Counted from the first letter of the stretch, positions 1 to 12,557 are shown. The stretch is 64,000 nucleotides of DNA from Cynocephalus volans (GCF_027409185.1 NC_084462.1:39504679-39568678); one strand, 5' to 3'. The notes: generated from the letters alone by a model not told the origin. Numbers and translations are program-made.

Positions 1-570
1 TGTGTAGATATACCACATTTTCCTTATCCAGTCATCTGCTGATGGACATTTAGGTTGGTTCCAACTCTTGGCTATTGTAAAGAGAGCTGCAATAAATATG
101 GGAGTGCAGGTGTCCCTTCCACATGATTATTTCCATTCCTTTAGGTATATACCCAGCAGTGGGATTGCTGGGTCATATGGCAGTTCTATCTGTAGTGGTT
201 TGAGGAACTTTCATACTGTTTCCATAACGGCTGCACTAATTTGCAGTACCATGAATAGTGTATGAAGGTTTCCCTTTCTCTGCATCCTCACCAGCATTTG
301 CTATTCACTCTCTTTTTGATAATGGCCAGCCTAACTGGGGAGAGATGGTATCTCAGTGTAGTTTTCATTTGCATTTCCCTGATGCTTAGCGATGTTGACC
401 ATTTTTTTATGTGTCTGGTGGCCATATGTATGTCTTTCTTTGAGAAATGCCTATTCAGCTCCTTTGCCCATTTTTTAATTGGGTTACTTGTTGTTTTGCT
501 AAGTTGTTTGAGTTCCTTGTATATTCTGGATATTAATCCCTTGTCTGGATATTAATCCTCTTTGTAAATT
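1..570 (-). mobile_element. L1 fragment, 3' end of ORF2
   Basis: Read on the minus strand, this is the last part of LINE-1 ORF2, including the region encoding the C-terminal motif around WNQPK and WYIYT-like residues. The two plus-strand frames at 68-555 are antisense. The fragment runs off the left edge. At about 555-571 the ORF2 sequence changes abruptly to L1 5' sequence, so either this L1 is internally deleted or the break marks the outer end of the inverted duplication. Confidence 0.9.
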
Positions 571-1250
571 TCCTCCTTCATATACTGGAATTTCTTTTCT
601 TGTTTCATCGCGTTTACTAACTGAGTCCTCTATATCACTGAATTTCCTTGAGATTGTTGTTCAGAATACGTTCTCAGTCATTTCAAGGGTTTACTGCTCT
701 GTAGGATCTGGTATTTGAGAATTACAGTATTCTTTTGGTGGAGTCATGTTTCTTGAGTTTCATATTTCTACTATCTCTATGTTGATGTCTGGTCTTCTGG
801 TAGAGCAGTTGCTTACTCTATATCTCAGGAGTGGGATTTTACAAAAGAGAGATTCTCTTCTTTTTCTGGTCTCTGCTGGCGACTCTCCTTCTGTCAGTGT
901 AGTTGAGTATCTGGCAGGCCGCCTGCACCATGGCTACTGCTGTGGCATCCACTGCTTTTGCAGGAGAAGTGGCTGTGGCAGTGCCTGTGGTGGGCCACCT
1001 GTGCAGAAGTGGTGTTTCAGTGTGCTCCTAGGCATGCTGCCCTCAGCTCCAGCCTTAGGACACTGGGCATACTCTCCTGCCAGTTTCCAGGTGGAGGGAA
1101 CAGCCCTCAGCTCCTGCTAAGGATCCTGGGCATGCTCTGTTTCTTGCCTACATCTGGGGGAGGGTCTTCCCTCAGCTACTGCTAAGAACCCTAAGTGTGC
1201 TCTGTTTCCTACCTTCCTCCTCCTGACCTTTAGAAGCATGTGTTTTGTGT
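571..1250 (-). mobile_element. L1 5' region (5'UTR and ORF1 start), left copy
   Basis: On the minus strand this reads as GC-richer L1 5'UTR sequence running into the start of ORF1. The counterpart at 15,130-15,690 carries a short ORF1-like frame. The left copy has about three tandem units of roughly 75 bases at 1,040-1,215 (around CTCAGCTCCTGCTAAGGATC). The right copy has only one, so the unit number changed after duplication. The overlapping plus-strand frames at 746-1,185 are not genes. Confidence 0.65.
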
Positions 1251-1679
1251 TTGGAACAGATCTTAAACATTATCATGGTTTCTAGTATGAATTCTCTGCA
1301 GAAAATCCCCTAATTCACACATTATCTTCTGCCTTTACCAATGTTTCAGACACACATCTCCTTTTGGATCCACTGCTTTGATTTCAAACTCCGCTCTTCT
1401 GAAGTCAAGTCTTATCTTCAACACAAAACTGTATCCTCAGCCCCAACATTCTCTCATCTATGTGGCTTTGACATTTGGGTGGCAAACACAGAGCATTGCT
1501 TTTATCCATTTGTTTTTCCTTCCGATAGGTCCCATCTTAGTCCAGAACCTGATTCTTTAATTATTACAGTCATATTAATTGATCTTCTTGTTCTTGTAAT
1601 ATGCTCTAGCTACAATCTCACCACTAAACAGTCAACTTATTCTTCCTAAGAATCCAGTCTTAACACATTCTCCCTAACG

Positions 1680-1905
1680 TTCAATGATAATTTAGTCCAT
1701 TTTAAATACTATCTGTCTGTCAGGCACTGTGCTCATTGTTTTAGATTCATTCACTCTAATCTTCACAAAAATTCAGCCAAAAAGATACACTCAGTTTACA
1801 GGAGGAAAAATTAGACTTAGAAAATCAGAGTCTTTTGGATAGCTACATAGGAAATAATGATAAAGTCACAATTAAGACCCAGGTGGAGCTTTCTAACAAG
1901 AGTTA
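1680..1905 (+). repeat. MIR SINE, left-arm copy
   Basis: The core resembles the MIR consensus in order: a GGCACTGTGCTCATTGTTTTAG-like core, then ATTCACTCTAATCTTCAC, then TTTACAGGAGGAAAAATTAGA, then an ACCCAGGTGGAGC-like end. The matching copy in the other arm is at 14,465-14,700 on the minus strand. MIR is old and mammal-wide, so it was present before the arms were duplicated. Confidence 0.8.
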
Positions 1906-2935
1906 CTTCTCTTCCACAGGGTAAATTCACGATCTGATAACTTAGCATCCAAGGAATCCCAGGACATAGTGTTCACCTCCCATTCAAAAAAATTGAGTCA
2001 CTTGACATGTGCTTTCCAGGCTGAAGTCAAAATGGGACAACACTCTTCCTCCTTGTTGCAGCTTTCAGACTGTGAACAAGTGTCCCTTACACGATCTATT
2101 TAGTGCCATCCGTTTGCATTTTCGTGACTTTTGTTGATGATTTTGCTGCTTAAAATGCTTAAAATTCCCCCAAGTTTAGGCCTGCAGTGCTGTCTACTCA
2201 TCCTAAGAGCAGGAAGGCTGTGCTGTAGCTTGCGGAGAAAAACACGTGTGGTAGGTAAGTCTCATTCAGGCATGAAAGAAAATGTTGTCGGCCACGAGTT
2301 CAAAGTTAATAAATCAACAATATATATTAGGTTGATGTAAATGTGAAAATGGTGTAGCCAGAAGTTCACAAGAACTTCACTTTGTATCTTCCATAGGAGC
2401 AATGGTTCAGTGTTCGCCTATTCAGTGGTCATGGAGACGTCACAGAACGTAACTACTGCAGATACTGAGAACTGACTGTACATGGTTTTGCAAGAAATGG
2501 GGGGGAATTTATAATGAGATAATTATCTCTCAAATTGAGGAATGAATTATATGTTAAAATAAAAGTATATGCATTATATTTTTAATTGTCATTAAATTTG
2601 AATATCTGTAGCATTTGCTCACCTGTCGTCCCTTTCCCCTTCGGTTAACAGCACCTTGCTTCCACTTTTCAGAAAATGCACTATCCATTCCAAGTCCATG
2701 CCATAAAGTAGTTACATAACTCAGGCCTGGCCAGTGAGTGCACTTCATACCATAACAGAGAGATGGTATTTTTGGTCACAAGGGGGACCTGACTCTCACC
2801 TTCAGCTGGCCATGTTAGACACTGCAAAATCCTAGCTACCCAGATATGAGAGACGGGAGAAGCTGAGCTACTCCTTTTCTGACTGCTAAGTTTAAATTAA
2901 ATCAAGACCCTGTAAACAACTAAAATGTCTACTAC

Positions 2936-3445
2936 AGACTGAATTGCACCCCCCTAAATTCATGTGGTTGAAGCGCTAACCCCCATGAAATCGTACAGTA
3001 GTCCCCCCTTATCGGCAGGGACTATGTTCCAAGACCCCCAGTGGATGCCTGAAACCGTGGATAGTACTGAACCCCGGATATACCGTTTTATTCCTATACA
3101 TACAAACCTATGACAAAGTTTAATTTATAAATTAGGTATGGTGAGATCTTAACAGGAATATCTAATAATAAAATACAATAATTATAATAACGTACAGGAA
3201 TAAAAGTTATGTGAATGTGGTCTCTCTCTCTCTTTCTCTCAATATATTTTAGTATTTTTGGACTGCATTTGACCGTGGGTAACTGAAATCACAGAAAGTA
3301 CAACCACTGTCCTTTAAAAAAGTAACTAAGGTTAAATGAGCTCATAAGGGTGAGCCCTACTCTAACACGGCTGGTGTCCTTCTGAGAAGAGACCACAGAT
3401 GTGTGCACACAGAAAAAGGGCCTTGTGCAGACACAGTTCGTAATA
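2936..3445 (+). mobile_element. MaLR (MLT1-like) LTR split by a Tigger-like element, left copy
   Basis: The left piece (2,936-2,995) has the CTGAATTGCACCCCCCTAAATTC start and the GAAGCGCTAACCCCCATG stretch typical of MLT1-type LTRs. The right piece (3,310-3,445) has the GGTTAAATGAGCTCATAAGG and GGTGTCCTTCTGAGAAGAG stretches. A DNA transposon lies between them. The mirror copy is 8,510-9,008 on the minus strand. Confidence 0.7.
2996..3309 (+). mobile_element. Tigger-like (Tc1/mariner) DNA transposon, left copy
   Basis: The element opens with CAGTAGTCCCCCCTTATC next to a TA dinucleotide (2,994-2,995). It closes with a diverged inverted form of the same end (GGGTAACTGAAATCACAG and the following bases). 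Internal stretches such as CCAGTGGATGCCTGAAACCG fit TcMar-Tigger non-autonomous elements. It interrupts the MLT1-like LTR, giving relative ages. No transposase frame remains. Confidence 0.75.
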
Positions 3446-3579
3446 GAGTATTTTGAAATTTCTGCCTCATGGTTGATTGGCTTTGTACGTTTTTTTGAGA
3501 GCTTTGGAGAGGTCCAATGACAGTTTAATTCTTTCGTACTTATTGCTTGATCTTTTCTACTGGAGACCATCAAGAGTTG

Positions 3580-4866
3580 GGGTTTTTGTTTTTATGGTTT
3601 TTTGTTTTGTATTTTTTACCTTGGAAGTCTAATAATTTTACTATTCAATTTCTTGGCATTTATTGTTTCAGATGAATTTTCCCACGGATCCATAGATTCA
3701 GGTTTGTTTCTGCATAAATTTCTGGCAATATACTTTAAAATGCTAGTTCTTATTAGTTTATTCTGTTGTTTTATTTTTCTTTTCCAGGGACTCCAATTAA
3801 GTGATTATATCTCTGCTCAACTTCCATTTCTTCCACTCTTTTTGACCTTTTTTCTTTGTCTCATTTCATTCTCCAGGTGGTTTTCCTAACTTTCTTCAAT
3901 TCCTGCTATAACATTTTATTTGAGTCTATTATTCTCTTTTATGACCTTGTGATTTATTTTTCACTTATCTCATAACTTTGTGTTTTTTCTTTCATTTCTC
4001 TTCTAGGCTTAACTATATTTTTATTTCCTCATGTTTTTGTCCATTTTTGTTCTTACTTGTTAGATATCTGACTCAAGGTGGTTTTTTTAGATCCACAATG
4101 CTTGTTTGAATATACTATATTTTATTCCACTGGCGGTGTTGCTCTGAATTTTATTATGATTTATAATTATTTTATTGTGGGGGAAATTTTAATTAGCTGA
4201 CTCTGATTTTTATAAATCTCTAAGGCTTTTTGATTTTTTTTTTCCCCCGCTTCATTTCTTGTGGATTTTTGCTGGTTTACAGCACTCATAATGCAAAGGC
4301 TCCCTCTTCTGTCAGTATAGCAAATTACAGCTACATACTAGTGGACTTCTTTATAAGGTTATGGGAGATGACGGTGTGTCCTCAAATTGTTTGGCTTTTT
4401 TGTCTCTTAGGATGCTAAAATGTCCCCATTTACTTCATTTGCTCTTCACTACACAATTGCCAAAGAATGCCACTCTTTCTTTTAGCCTCTTTTTCCCAAA
4501 ATGTTGCCTTTCAAATACTGACACTTCAGATCATGTGTACTTTTAAGTTGCTTTCCTGCAGTCTATGCCCTAATATGCTAGGACACATTTTTTAGTATGC
4601 TCACGATTATGGTGGTCTTACTATTTCTGGCAGTGATCTTACGTGGACTTTAGGCTCATGGGTAGCTTTTATTATTATTTCATTCTTAAAATTCATATAA
4701 TTTATGTTGATGTTTGTCAGATATCTGACAGGACATTTTGTTTATCTAATTACTGTTCAGCGTTTTTTCCCCCTTAATATACGCATAGTTAAACTGATAT
4801 ATTTTCTTTCAGCTATGACAAGTTTTTATGTGCAGTGTAGTCAGCATCGTTCAGCTTAAACTACTA
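3580..4866 (-). mobile_element. Old LINE sequence (L1M/HAL1-like), left copy
   Basis: T-rich on the plus strand and A-rich on the minus strand, with no frame preserved. General wording on the minus strand resembles old L1 or HAL1 ORF1-side sequence. The same sequence recurs at 6,563-8,330 in inverse order, interrupted there at 7,681-8,209 by a younger L1 end. The plus-strand frames at 3,602-3,889 and 4,230-4,546 and their minus-strand mirrors (6,836-7,815) are chance frames. Confidence 0.5.
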
Positions 4867-6562
4867 CAAAAATTCTATACCCAGCAAAAATATTGTAAAA
4901 AATAAATGGGCGCAAAATAAACACATTTTCAGACCAAAAACAAATGAAAAACAACAATAACAACAAAAGCCAAGGAGAAAAAGAAAATCTGAGCAATTCC
5001 AAACTGTGGCCAGATTGCAGAGCAAATGGATCCCTACCTAAAATTTAGTTTAAATGCCAAGACTGTTGATGCCATACGCACCCCAATAGAGTATGGTGAG
5101 GTTTATTACTTACATAAGGAGGCTTTCTGGGCAGAGGAGGGCGGGTCTCCAGGATGATCTGAAAATGTCTTAATAGACCAAGGAGAGAAGGCTGGCTTGG
5201 GGCTCTCAGGTGGTTAGGGTGTGGGGCCTGGGTAGAAGTTCCAAGCGTCATTTGAACTGCCGACCCTTGCCAAAGTAGGGAGCACCCGGGTTTTCTTATT
5301 AGCTTGGTCAGATGTGAGATAGGAGTGGAAAAGCTGTCACCAGACAAACATAAAATAAAAATAAAGTCAGACTCTTTATTACAGTACATTACCAGAAGGC
5401 TTTAACCAAAGGAAATTTCAAAAGATATACGTTTGAGACAGAAGGGAAGGTCTTAGATTAAAGAGAAATATGGAAGACAGAAAAGATAAGTATGTGGGTA
5501 AATGTAAATATACATTGATTTTAAAAACAGCATTAAAAATATCTGATGAGATAAAAGAAGAACTGTAAAAAAAGACAACAATAACTTGTAAAAGGAGGGT
5601 GTAATAGATTTAATTGTTCTGAATTACTTGTATTACTGGGAAGAAACTAAAAACTAATTTGGTTAACTTTAAATTTTGAAAGTGTCGGTAATTTCTTGCA
5701 TAACCATCAAAGGTAAAAACCTGTGTAATATTCAAACTAGAAGAGAAAAAATTAAATGGGTAATCAATGATCAATTTAAAAAAATCGTAAAGGAAGGAAA
5801 AGACAAGATGGTAGATTTGAAAGGAAAACAATAACAATTAAACATCAATTGACTAAGTGCTCCAAGTTTAAAAACAAATGATGTTCATATTATATATTTT
5901 TAAAAAACTAAAGCTATTCATAACAGACTCATCTAAGTATAAAAAGTCTCAAAAAGTTAAATGCAAAGGAATAGTAAAAATATACCATCCAGATGATAGT
6001 AGCCAAAAGAAAAAGAGTGCAGCAATGTTAACAAGAGGCTTCAATAAATAGACTAAACGCAAAAGCATATTCCATAGAAATAGTCTTTAAGGCAAAAGTA
6101 TTTTAAAACATTATTTCACTTCATAAAATATTCAATTCACCGGTAATATATGTGTGTATGCAACTAATTATATAATCTAAATAATAGAAGCATAACAAAA
6201 AATAGAAAAATCAAAAATAATATTGGGATTTATTGGACAAGTCCACTTCAATTATTGATAAAACAAGCAAAAAATTAGCAGACAAAATATCAGTAAAGAT
6301 ATAAAACAAGAGAAAATCTTTATTACCAAAATTTATTTACAGATATTGTAAACACTGCACCCATAATTATCAAACACATATGGCATATTTGGAAAATGTG
6401 ACCGTATCCCTGACCATAAACATCTAAATGAATTACGAAAGCCTAAAATCACAGAGAACATGTTCTCTGAGAGCAGGGAAATAAAGCTGGAAACAATAAT
6501 AAAGAAACCACCACGAAAACTGAAATAAAGCAGCAGTTCTACGAAACGAAGAAGACATTTGA
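4867..6562. other. Spacer between inverted-repeat arms
   Basis: Single-copy within the window. Most of it (about 4,867-5,040 and 5,390-6,562) is A-rich on the plus strand and resembles old L1/HAL1 sequence in the plus direction (strings such as TACCCAGCAAAAATATTG). A GC-richer island at 5,045-5,389 does not look like LINE and may be an insertion, but I see no clear ends. The minus-strand frames there (5,045-5,389 and 5,610-5,837) show no recognisable domain. Confidence 0.55.
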
Positions 6563-7680
6563 AAGCAGTTTGAACAGAACAATGTTGACTATACTACACA
6601 TCAAAACTTGTCATAGCTGAAAGAAAATATATCTGTGTAACTATGCGTATATTAAGGGGAAAAAAGGCTGAACAGCAAGAGATAAACAAAATGTCCTGTC
6701 AGATATCTGAAAAAACATCAACATTAATTTTAGAAAATATGTAAAATAAAATAATGATAATAACTAACCATGGACCTAAAGTCCATGTAAGATCATTGCC
6801 AGAAACAGTAAGACTACCATAATCGTGAGCATATACTAAAAAATGTGTCCTAGTATACCACTAGGGCATAGAATGCAGGGAAGCAACTTAAAAGTACACA
6901 CGATCTGAAGTGTCAGTGTTTGAAAGGCACATTTTGGGAAAGAGAGGCTAAAAGAAAGAGCGGCATTCTTTGGCAATTGTGTAGTGAAGAGCACATGAAG
7001 TAAATGGGGACATTTTAGCATCCTAAGAGACAAAAAAGCCAAACAATTTGAGGACACACCATCATCTCCCATAACCTTACAAAGAAGTCCACCAGTATGT
7101 AGCTGTAATTTGCTATACTGACAGAAGAGGGAGCCATTGCAATATGAATGTTGTAAACCAGCCAAAATTCACAAAAAATCAAGAGGGGGAGAAAAATCAA
7201 TAAGCCTTAGAGATATATAAAAATCAGAGTCAGCTAGTTAAAATTTCCCCCACAATAAAATATTATAAATCAGAATAAAATTCAGAGCAACACCACCAGT
7301 GGAATAAAATACAGTATATTCAAACAAGCATTGTGAATACAAAAAACCACCTTGAGTCAGACATCTAAAAAGTAAGAACAAAAATGGACAAAAACATGAG
7401 GAAATAAGAATAGAGTTAAGCCTAGAAGAGAAATGAAAGAAAAAACACAAAGTTATCTCATAAGTGAAAAGTAAATCACAAGGTCAAAAAAGAGAATAGA
7501 CTCAAATAAAAATTTAATGGCAGGAATTGAAGAAAGTTAGGAAAACAACTTCAGGAATGAAATGAGACAAAGAAAAAAGGTCAAAAAGAGTGGAAGAAAT
7601 GGAATTTGAGCAAATATATAATCACGTAATTGGAGTCCCTGCAAAAGGAAAGTAAAACAATGGAATAAACTAATAAGAAC

Positions 7681-8209
7681 AAAGTAAGAAAGACCACAGT
7701 AGTGCGGTGGTCTTACAGAGGGAGGAAACATTTCTAGGGCTACAAACCGGAGTTTGGGGGAGAGGGGGAGGGGGAGGGAGGTGGGGGGATAATTGGGTGG
7801 GGACATGGTGTACAAAAGTAATTTCTGGTAATGGGTATGCCCCCGGTATGAATCTGATCCTCACATCATGGGCACAAGGGGTGACAATTAGCTTTGTATC
7901 TCATGAATATTCTTAATAAATGAAATAACAACAACAACAACAACAACAATAATAATAATAATAGTAAAATAATAAAATAAATAGATAGATAGATAGACAG
8001 ACCAAAAAAACCCTTCTGATGAGGGGAGCAGCATGAGGAAAGGCATAGAGGGAGGACTAAAGAGGAAACAGCAGGAAACCTGGACTTCTTAAAAAAACTT
8101 GAAGGTCTTGTTATCTGATAAGTAAATGGGCTGTTTTCTGTAAGGTTTTAATTTGTTTAAATGAGAAATAAAATACAAACATAAAATTGTAAAAAAATTT
8201 AAAAAGAAC
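7681..8209 (+). mobile_element. 5'-truncated L1 3' end with candidate 3' transduction
   Basis: The segment is absent from the matching point of the left arm and is bounded by AAGAAC at 7,675-7,680 and 8,204-8,209. The first part (7,690-7,916) matches the 3' end of the L1 at 51,226-51,460, including the G-rich run and TACAAAAGTAATTTCTGGTA. It ends in A-rich simple repeats (AAC, AAT, GATA units, 7,917-7,998). About 200 more bases follow, with AATAAA near 8,167 and a second A-rich tail before the duplication. That is the layout of an L1 carrying downstream flanking DNA. Confidence 0.75.
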
Positions 8210-8509
8210 TAATATTTAAAAGTATATTGCAAGAAATTTCTGCAAAAATAAACCTGAATCTATGGGGTACCTGGGGAAATTCACCTGAAAGAATAAACAC
8301 CAAGACATTGACTAGTAAAATTATTAGATTTCCAAAGTAAAAAAAAAAAAAATACACAAAAACAAAAACCCCAACTCTTGTTGGTCTCCAGTAGTAGAGA
8401 TCAAGCAGCAGCAAAAGAATGAAACTGTTATTGGACCTCTCAAAACAACATGTAGAGGGAAGCAACCATAAGGCAACAATTTCAAAATACTCTATAACAA
8501 ACAGTGTGT

Positions 8510-9008
8510 CCTCACAAGGCCCTTTTTCTGTGTGCACACGTATGTGGTCTCTATTCTCAGAAAGACACCAGCCATATTTGAGAAGGGCCCACCCTTTCGA
8601 GCTCATTTAATCTTAGTTACTTCTTTAAAGGACTGTGGTTATACTTTCTGTGATTTCAGTTACCCAAGGTCAAATGCAGTCCCAAAATACTAAAATATAT
8701 TGAGAGAAAGAGAGAGAGACCACATTCACATAACTTTTATTCCTGCATGTTGTTATACTTATTGTATTTTATTATTAGATATTCCTGTTAATATCTCACC
8801 ATACCTAACTTATAAATTAAACTTATCATGGGTTTGTATGTATAGGAATAAAACGGTATATGCGGGGTTCAGTACTATCCACGGTTTCAGGCATCCACTG
8901 GGGGTCTTGGAACATAGTCCCTGCAGATAAGGGAGGACTACTGTACGATTTCATTGGGGGTTAGTGCTTCAACCATATGAATTTTAGGTGGATGCAATTC
9001 AATCTGTA
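8510..9008 (-). mobile_element. MaLR (MLT1-like) LTR split by a Tigger-like element, right copy
   Basis: Mirror of 2,936-3,445. The Tigger-like insert occupies 8,632-8,943 and ends in GGGAGGACTACTG next to TA. Because the same nested pair sits in both arms, the transposon insertion predates the duplication. Confidence 0.7.
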
Positions 9009-10527
9009 GTAGACATTTTAGTTGTTTACAGGGTCTTAATTTAATTTAAACTTAGTGGTTAGAAAAGGAGTAGCTCAGCTTCTCCTGTCTCTCATATCTG
9101 GGTAACTAGGATTTTGCAGGGTGTAACATGGAAAGCTGAAGGTGAGAGTTAAATCACCCTTTTGACCAAAAATACTATCTCTCTGTTATGGTATGAAGTG
9201 CACTCACTGGCCAGGCCTGAGTTATGTGACTATTTCATGGCATGGACTTGGAATGGATAGTGCATTTTCTGAAAAGTGGAAGCAAGGTGCTGTTAACAGG
9301 AGGGTAACGGGACGACAGGTGAGCAAATGCTACAGATATTCAAATTTAATGACAATTAAAAATATAATGCATATACTTTTATTTTAACAAATATTTAATT
9401 CCTCACTCTAAGAGTTAATTAATTATCTCATTATCAATTCTCCCCCATTCCTTGCAAAACCACATACAGTCAGTTCTTAGTATCTGCTGTAGTTACATTC
9501 TGTGACGTCTCCATGACCACTGAATAGGCGAACACTGAACCATTGCTCCTACAGGAGATACAGGGTGAGCTTCACATGAACCTCTGGCTACAACATTTTC
9601 ATCAACCTAATATATGTTGACTATTCGTTAACATTGAACTCGTGGCCGACAGCGCTCTCTCTCATCCCTATATGAGACTTACCTACCACACGTGTTTTTC
9701 TCCACAAGCTGCAGCACAGCCTTCCTGCACTTAGGAACACTAGACCTCACTGCAGCCCTACACTTGGAAGCATTTTAAGCATTTTAAGCAGCAAAATCAT
9801 CAACAAAAGTCACAAAAATGCAAACACAGGGCACTAAACAGACCATGTGAGGGACACTTGTTCAGAGTCCGAGAGCTGCAACAGGAGGAGGGGTTCCGTC
9901 ACATTTGACCTCAGCCTGGAAAGCACATGTTGAGTGACTCAATTTTTTTTGCAGCTCTAAGCATACCTGCAAATGATTGAGAAAACATTGATTTTAGGGT
10001 TAATAAATTTAGGTAAATAAATTTTAGCAAGTAGGCAAATTTGCAAATATTGGCTTGACTGTAGTTTAATTGGACTTGAAATGAAAGAAATATAATCCTG
10101 TTTTATTAATCGTGTACCACCGGAAAGAGAATGATCCAAGTTGAGGTTCAAATATGTTCTCTTCTAAATTTCACTAAATTATTTAGTGTTTTCTTTGTGT
10201 AGCTTTTTGTTTATTTTTCCTTATAGTATCTAATTTCCTTTCTTTTCTCTTGTTGAAAAAAGAATACTGGCCTTTTCCAGTACACCCTTAAGTTCACCTA
10301 ACTCAATACTCCATTTGTTCGGTGATCTGATTTGAACTGAGAGTCGACAAGGCTTCTCCTACGCAGCTGTCCTCACGGGCTTCCTTTCCATGGCAGGCTG
10401 TCACACGGCTGGTAACCTCACCGCAGTTCTGAATGTCACCATCTCTGCCTTTTCCCAAGCCAGGTTTTCTTCTTCTATGATGGATCTGAGACAGGGAAGG
10501 AAAGGTGGATTTCAAAAACAATAGAAA

Positions 10528-11341
10528 TATGAAAAAATGCTCAACATCACTCAGCATCCGGGAAATGCAAATCAAAACCACATTGAGATACCATCTAACC
10601 CCAGTTAGGATGGCTAAAATCCAAAAGACTATGAACGATAAATGCTGGCGAGGCTGCGGAGAAAAAGGAACTCTCATACATTGTTGGTGGGACTGCAAAA
10701 TGGTGCAGCCTCTATGGAAAATGGTATGGAGGTTCCTCAAACAATTGCAAATAGATCTACCATACGACCCAGCCATCCCACTGTTGGGAATATACCCAGA
10801 GGAATGGAAATCATCAAGTCGAAGGTATACCTGTTCCCCAATGTTTATCGCAGCACTCTTTACAATAGCCAAGAGTTGGAACCAGCCCAAATGCCCATCA
10901 TCGGATGAGTGGATACGGAAAATGTGGTACATCTACACAATGGAATACTACTCAGCTATAAAAACGAACGAAATACTGCCATTTGCAACAACATGGATGG
11001 ACCTTGAGAGAATTATATTAAGTGAAACAAGTCAGGCACAGAAAGAGAAATACCACATGTTCTCACTTATTGGTGGGAGCTAAAAATTAATATATAAATT
11101 CACACACACACACACAGACACACACACACACAAACCGGGGGGGGGGGGAGAAGATATAACAACCACAATTATTTGAAGTTGATACGACAAGCAAACAGAA
11201 AGGACATTGTTGGGGGGGAGGGGGGGAGGGAGAAGGGAGGGAGGTTTTGGTGATGGGGAGCAATAATCAGCCACAATGTATATCGACAAAATAAAATTTA
11301 AAATAAATAAATAAATAAATAAATAAAAGTTTAAAAAAAAA
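10528..11341 (+). mobile_element. 5'-truncated L1 with ORF2 tail and G-rich 3'UTR
   Basis: The insertion is bounded by a 14-base direct repeat, AAAAACAATAGAAA, at 10,514-10,527 and 11,342-11,355. The frame at 10,505-11,083 covers the end of ORF2 (zinc-knuckle-like C-terminal region with [22 protein letters not shown] spacing, then WNQPK and [11 protein letters not shown]) and ends at a normal stop. The 3'UTR has a CA repeat (11,101-11,131), a run of G, a second G-rich tract (11,210-11,250) and an AATAAA-rich tail. This 3'UTR type recurs at 52,185-52,400. Confidence 0.93.
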
Positions 11342-11691
11342 AAAAACAATAGAAACAACGGAGCATGAAGTGATAGACTAGCACTGTTAACATTTTATGA
11401 ACTGTTTTTCCCCATCCTATCTGCATTACTGTTCACTGCTCGCAGCCCACCCCATTTCCACTCTTTCTCAGTGACAAGAACGTAAAAACTAAACAATCAC
11501 TTTCTTTCTTTCACACCTATGTGTCCAGCTATTTTGTTAACATAGATCTGTTTTGCTGACCAAATGAGATTTACTTTCTCATGATTTAGCACAATAATTT
11601 CTACTGACACAATTTATCTCACAAAGCACATTTAAACATATTTGATCTTTACAAAACATACCTTGTACCTCTTGTATTTTTTCTATTTAAC

Positions 11692-12557
11692 CTAGTGAAA
11701 TTCCTTATACTATAACAACAGATTTTTTCCAGATGGGAATGTAGATTGGTACAGTCGTGTTTGAAAACAGTATGGCGGTTCCTAAAGAAATTAAAAAGAT
11801 AATTACCACATATATAACCCAGAAATCTCTCTCCTGGGTATATGCCCAAAGGAAATTGACTCACCACCCTGTAGAGACATCTGCACTCCCATGTCCAGTG
11901 TGGCATTATTCACAGCAGCCAAAATATAGAAACAACCCAAATGTTTATCGAGAGATGAACAGATAAAGAAACTGTAGTATATGCATATAATGGAATATTA
12001 TTCCAAGCATAAATAAAAGGAAATCCTGTCATCATGTGTGACAACATGAATGGACTTGGAGGACATTATGCTAAGTAGAATAAGCCAGGCACAGAAAGAC
12101 AAATACTTTATAATCTCAGCTCTACACGAAATCTACAAAACTCAAACTTACAGAAGCAGAGAGTAGAACGGTGGTGGCTGGGGGCTGGGGAGAGGGAAAA
12201 TAGAGAACTGATGGTCTAAGGGTGCAGAGATTCAGTTATGCAGGATAAATAATTTCTGGAGATCTGCTGTGCAGCATCGTGCCCATAGCTACTAGTACTA
12301 TACTGTAGACCTAAAATCTGCTGAGAAAATAGATCTTGTGTTCAGTGTTGTCAGCACACACATACACAAACAATAATAATAGTAATGAAAAAAGAGGTGG
12401 GAGGAAACTTTTAGAGGTGATGGATTTGTCTGTGGTCTTGACGGTGGTGATGGTTTTAATGGTGTATACTCACCCCCAAACTCATTGAGCTGTCTACATT
12501 ACATATGTACAGCTTTTTAACATGTCAACCATATCTCAATAAAGTGGTTTTAAAAAG
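11692..12557 (+). mobile_element. Old L1 3' end (L1MA/MB-like)
   Basis: Degenerate ORF2 end (TGGCATTATTCACAGCAGCC, then AATGGAATATTATTCC) followed by a 3'UTR with GGTGGTGGCTGGGGGCTGGG and a TTAAAATGGTG-type tail ending in TCTCAATAAAGTGG. All frames are broken. Confidence 0.88.

Larger units (their letters stand above)
571..4866. repeat. Left arm of a large inverted duplication
   Basis: The reverse complement of this segment is found at 6,563-15,665 in the same order. Anchors are 571 with 15,665, 1,341 with 15,022, 1,980 with 14,365, 1,985 with 9,945, 2,650 with 9,300, 2,996 with 8,943 and 4,820 with 6,610. About 370 bases compared by eye near 2,640-3,005 differ at roughly 22 positions, about 94% identity. 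The arm is a mosaic of unrelated repeats (L1 5' region, MIR, MaLR LTR, Tigger-like element, old LINE) plus sequence I cannot assign. Two independent insertions of one element would not give that, so this is a segmental inverted duplication. Confidence 0.92.

Noticed and set aside
10303..10932. 209-aa minus-strand frame
   Set aside because: Its first part is antisense to L1 ORF2 and the rest is unique sequence with no splice or domain support.
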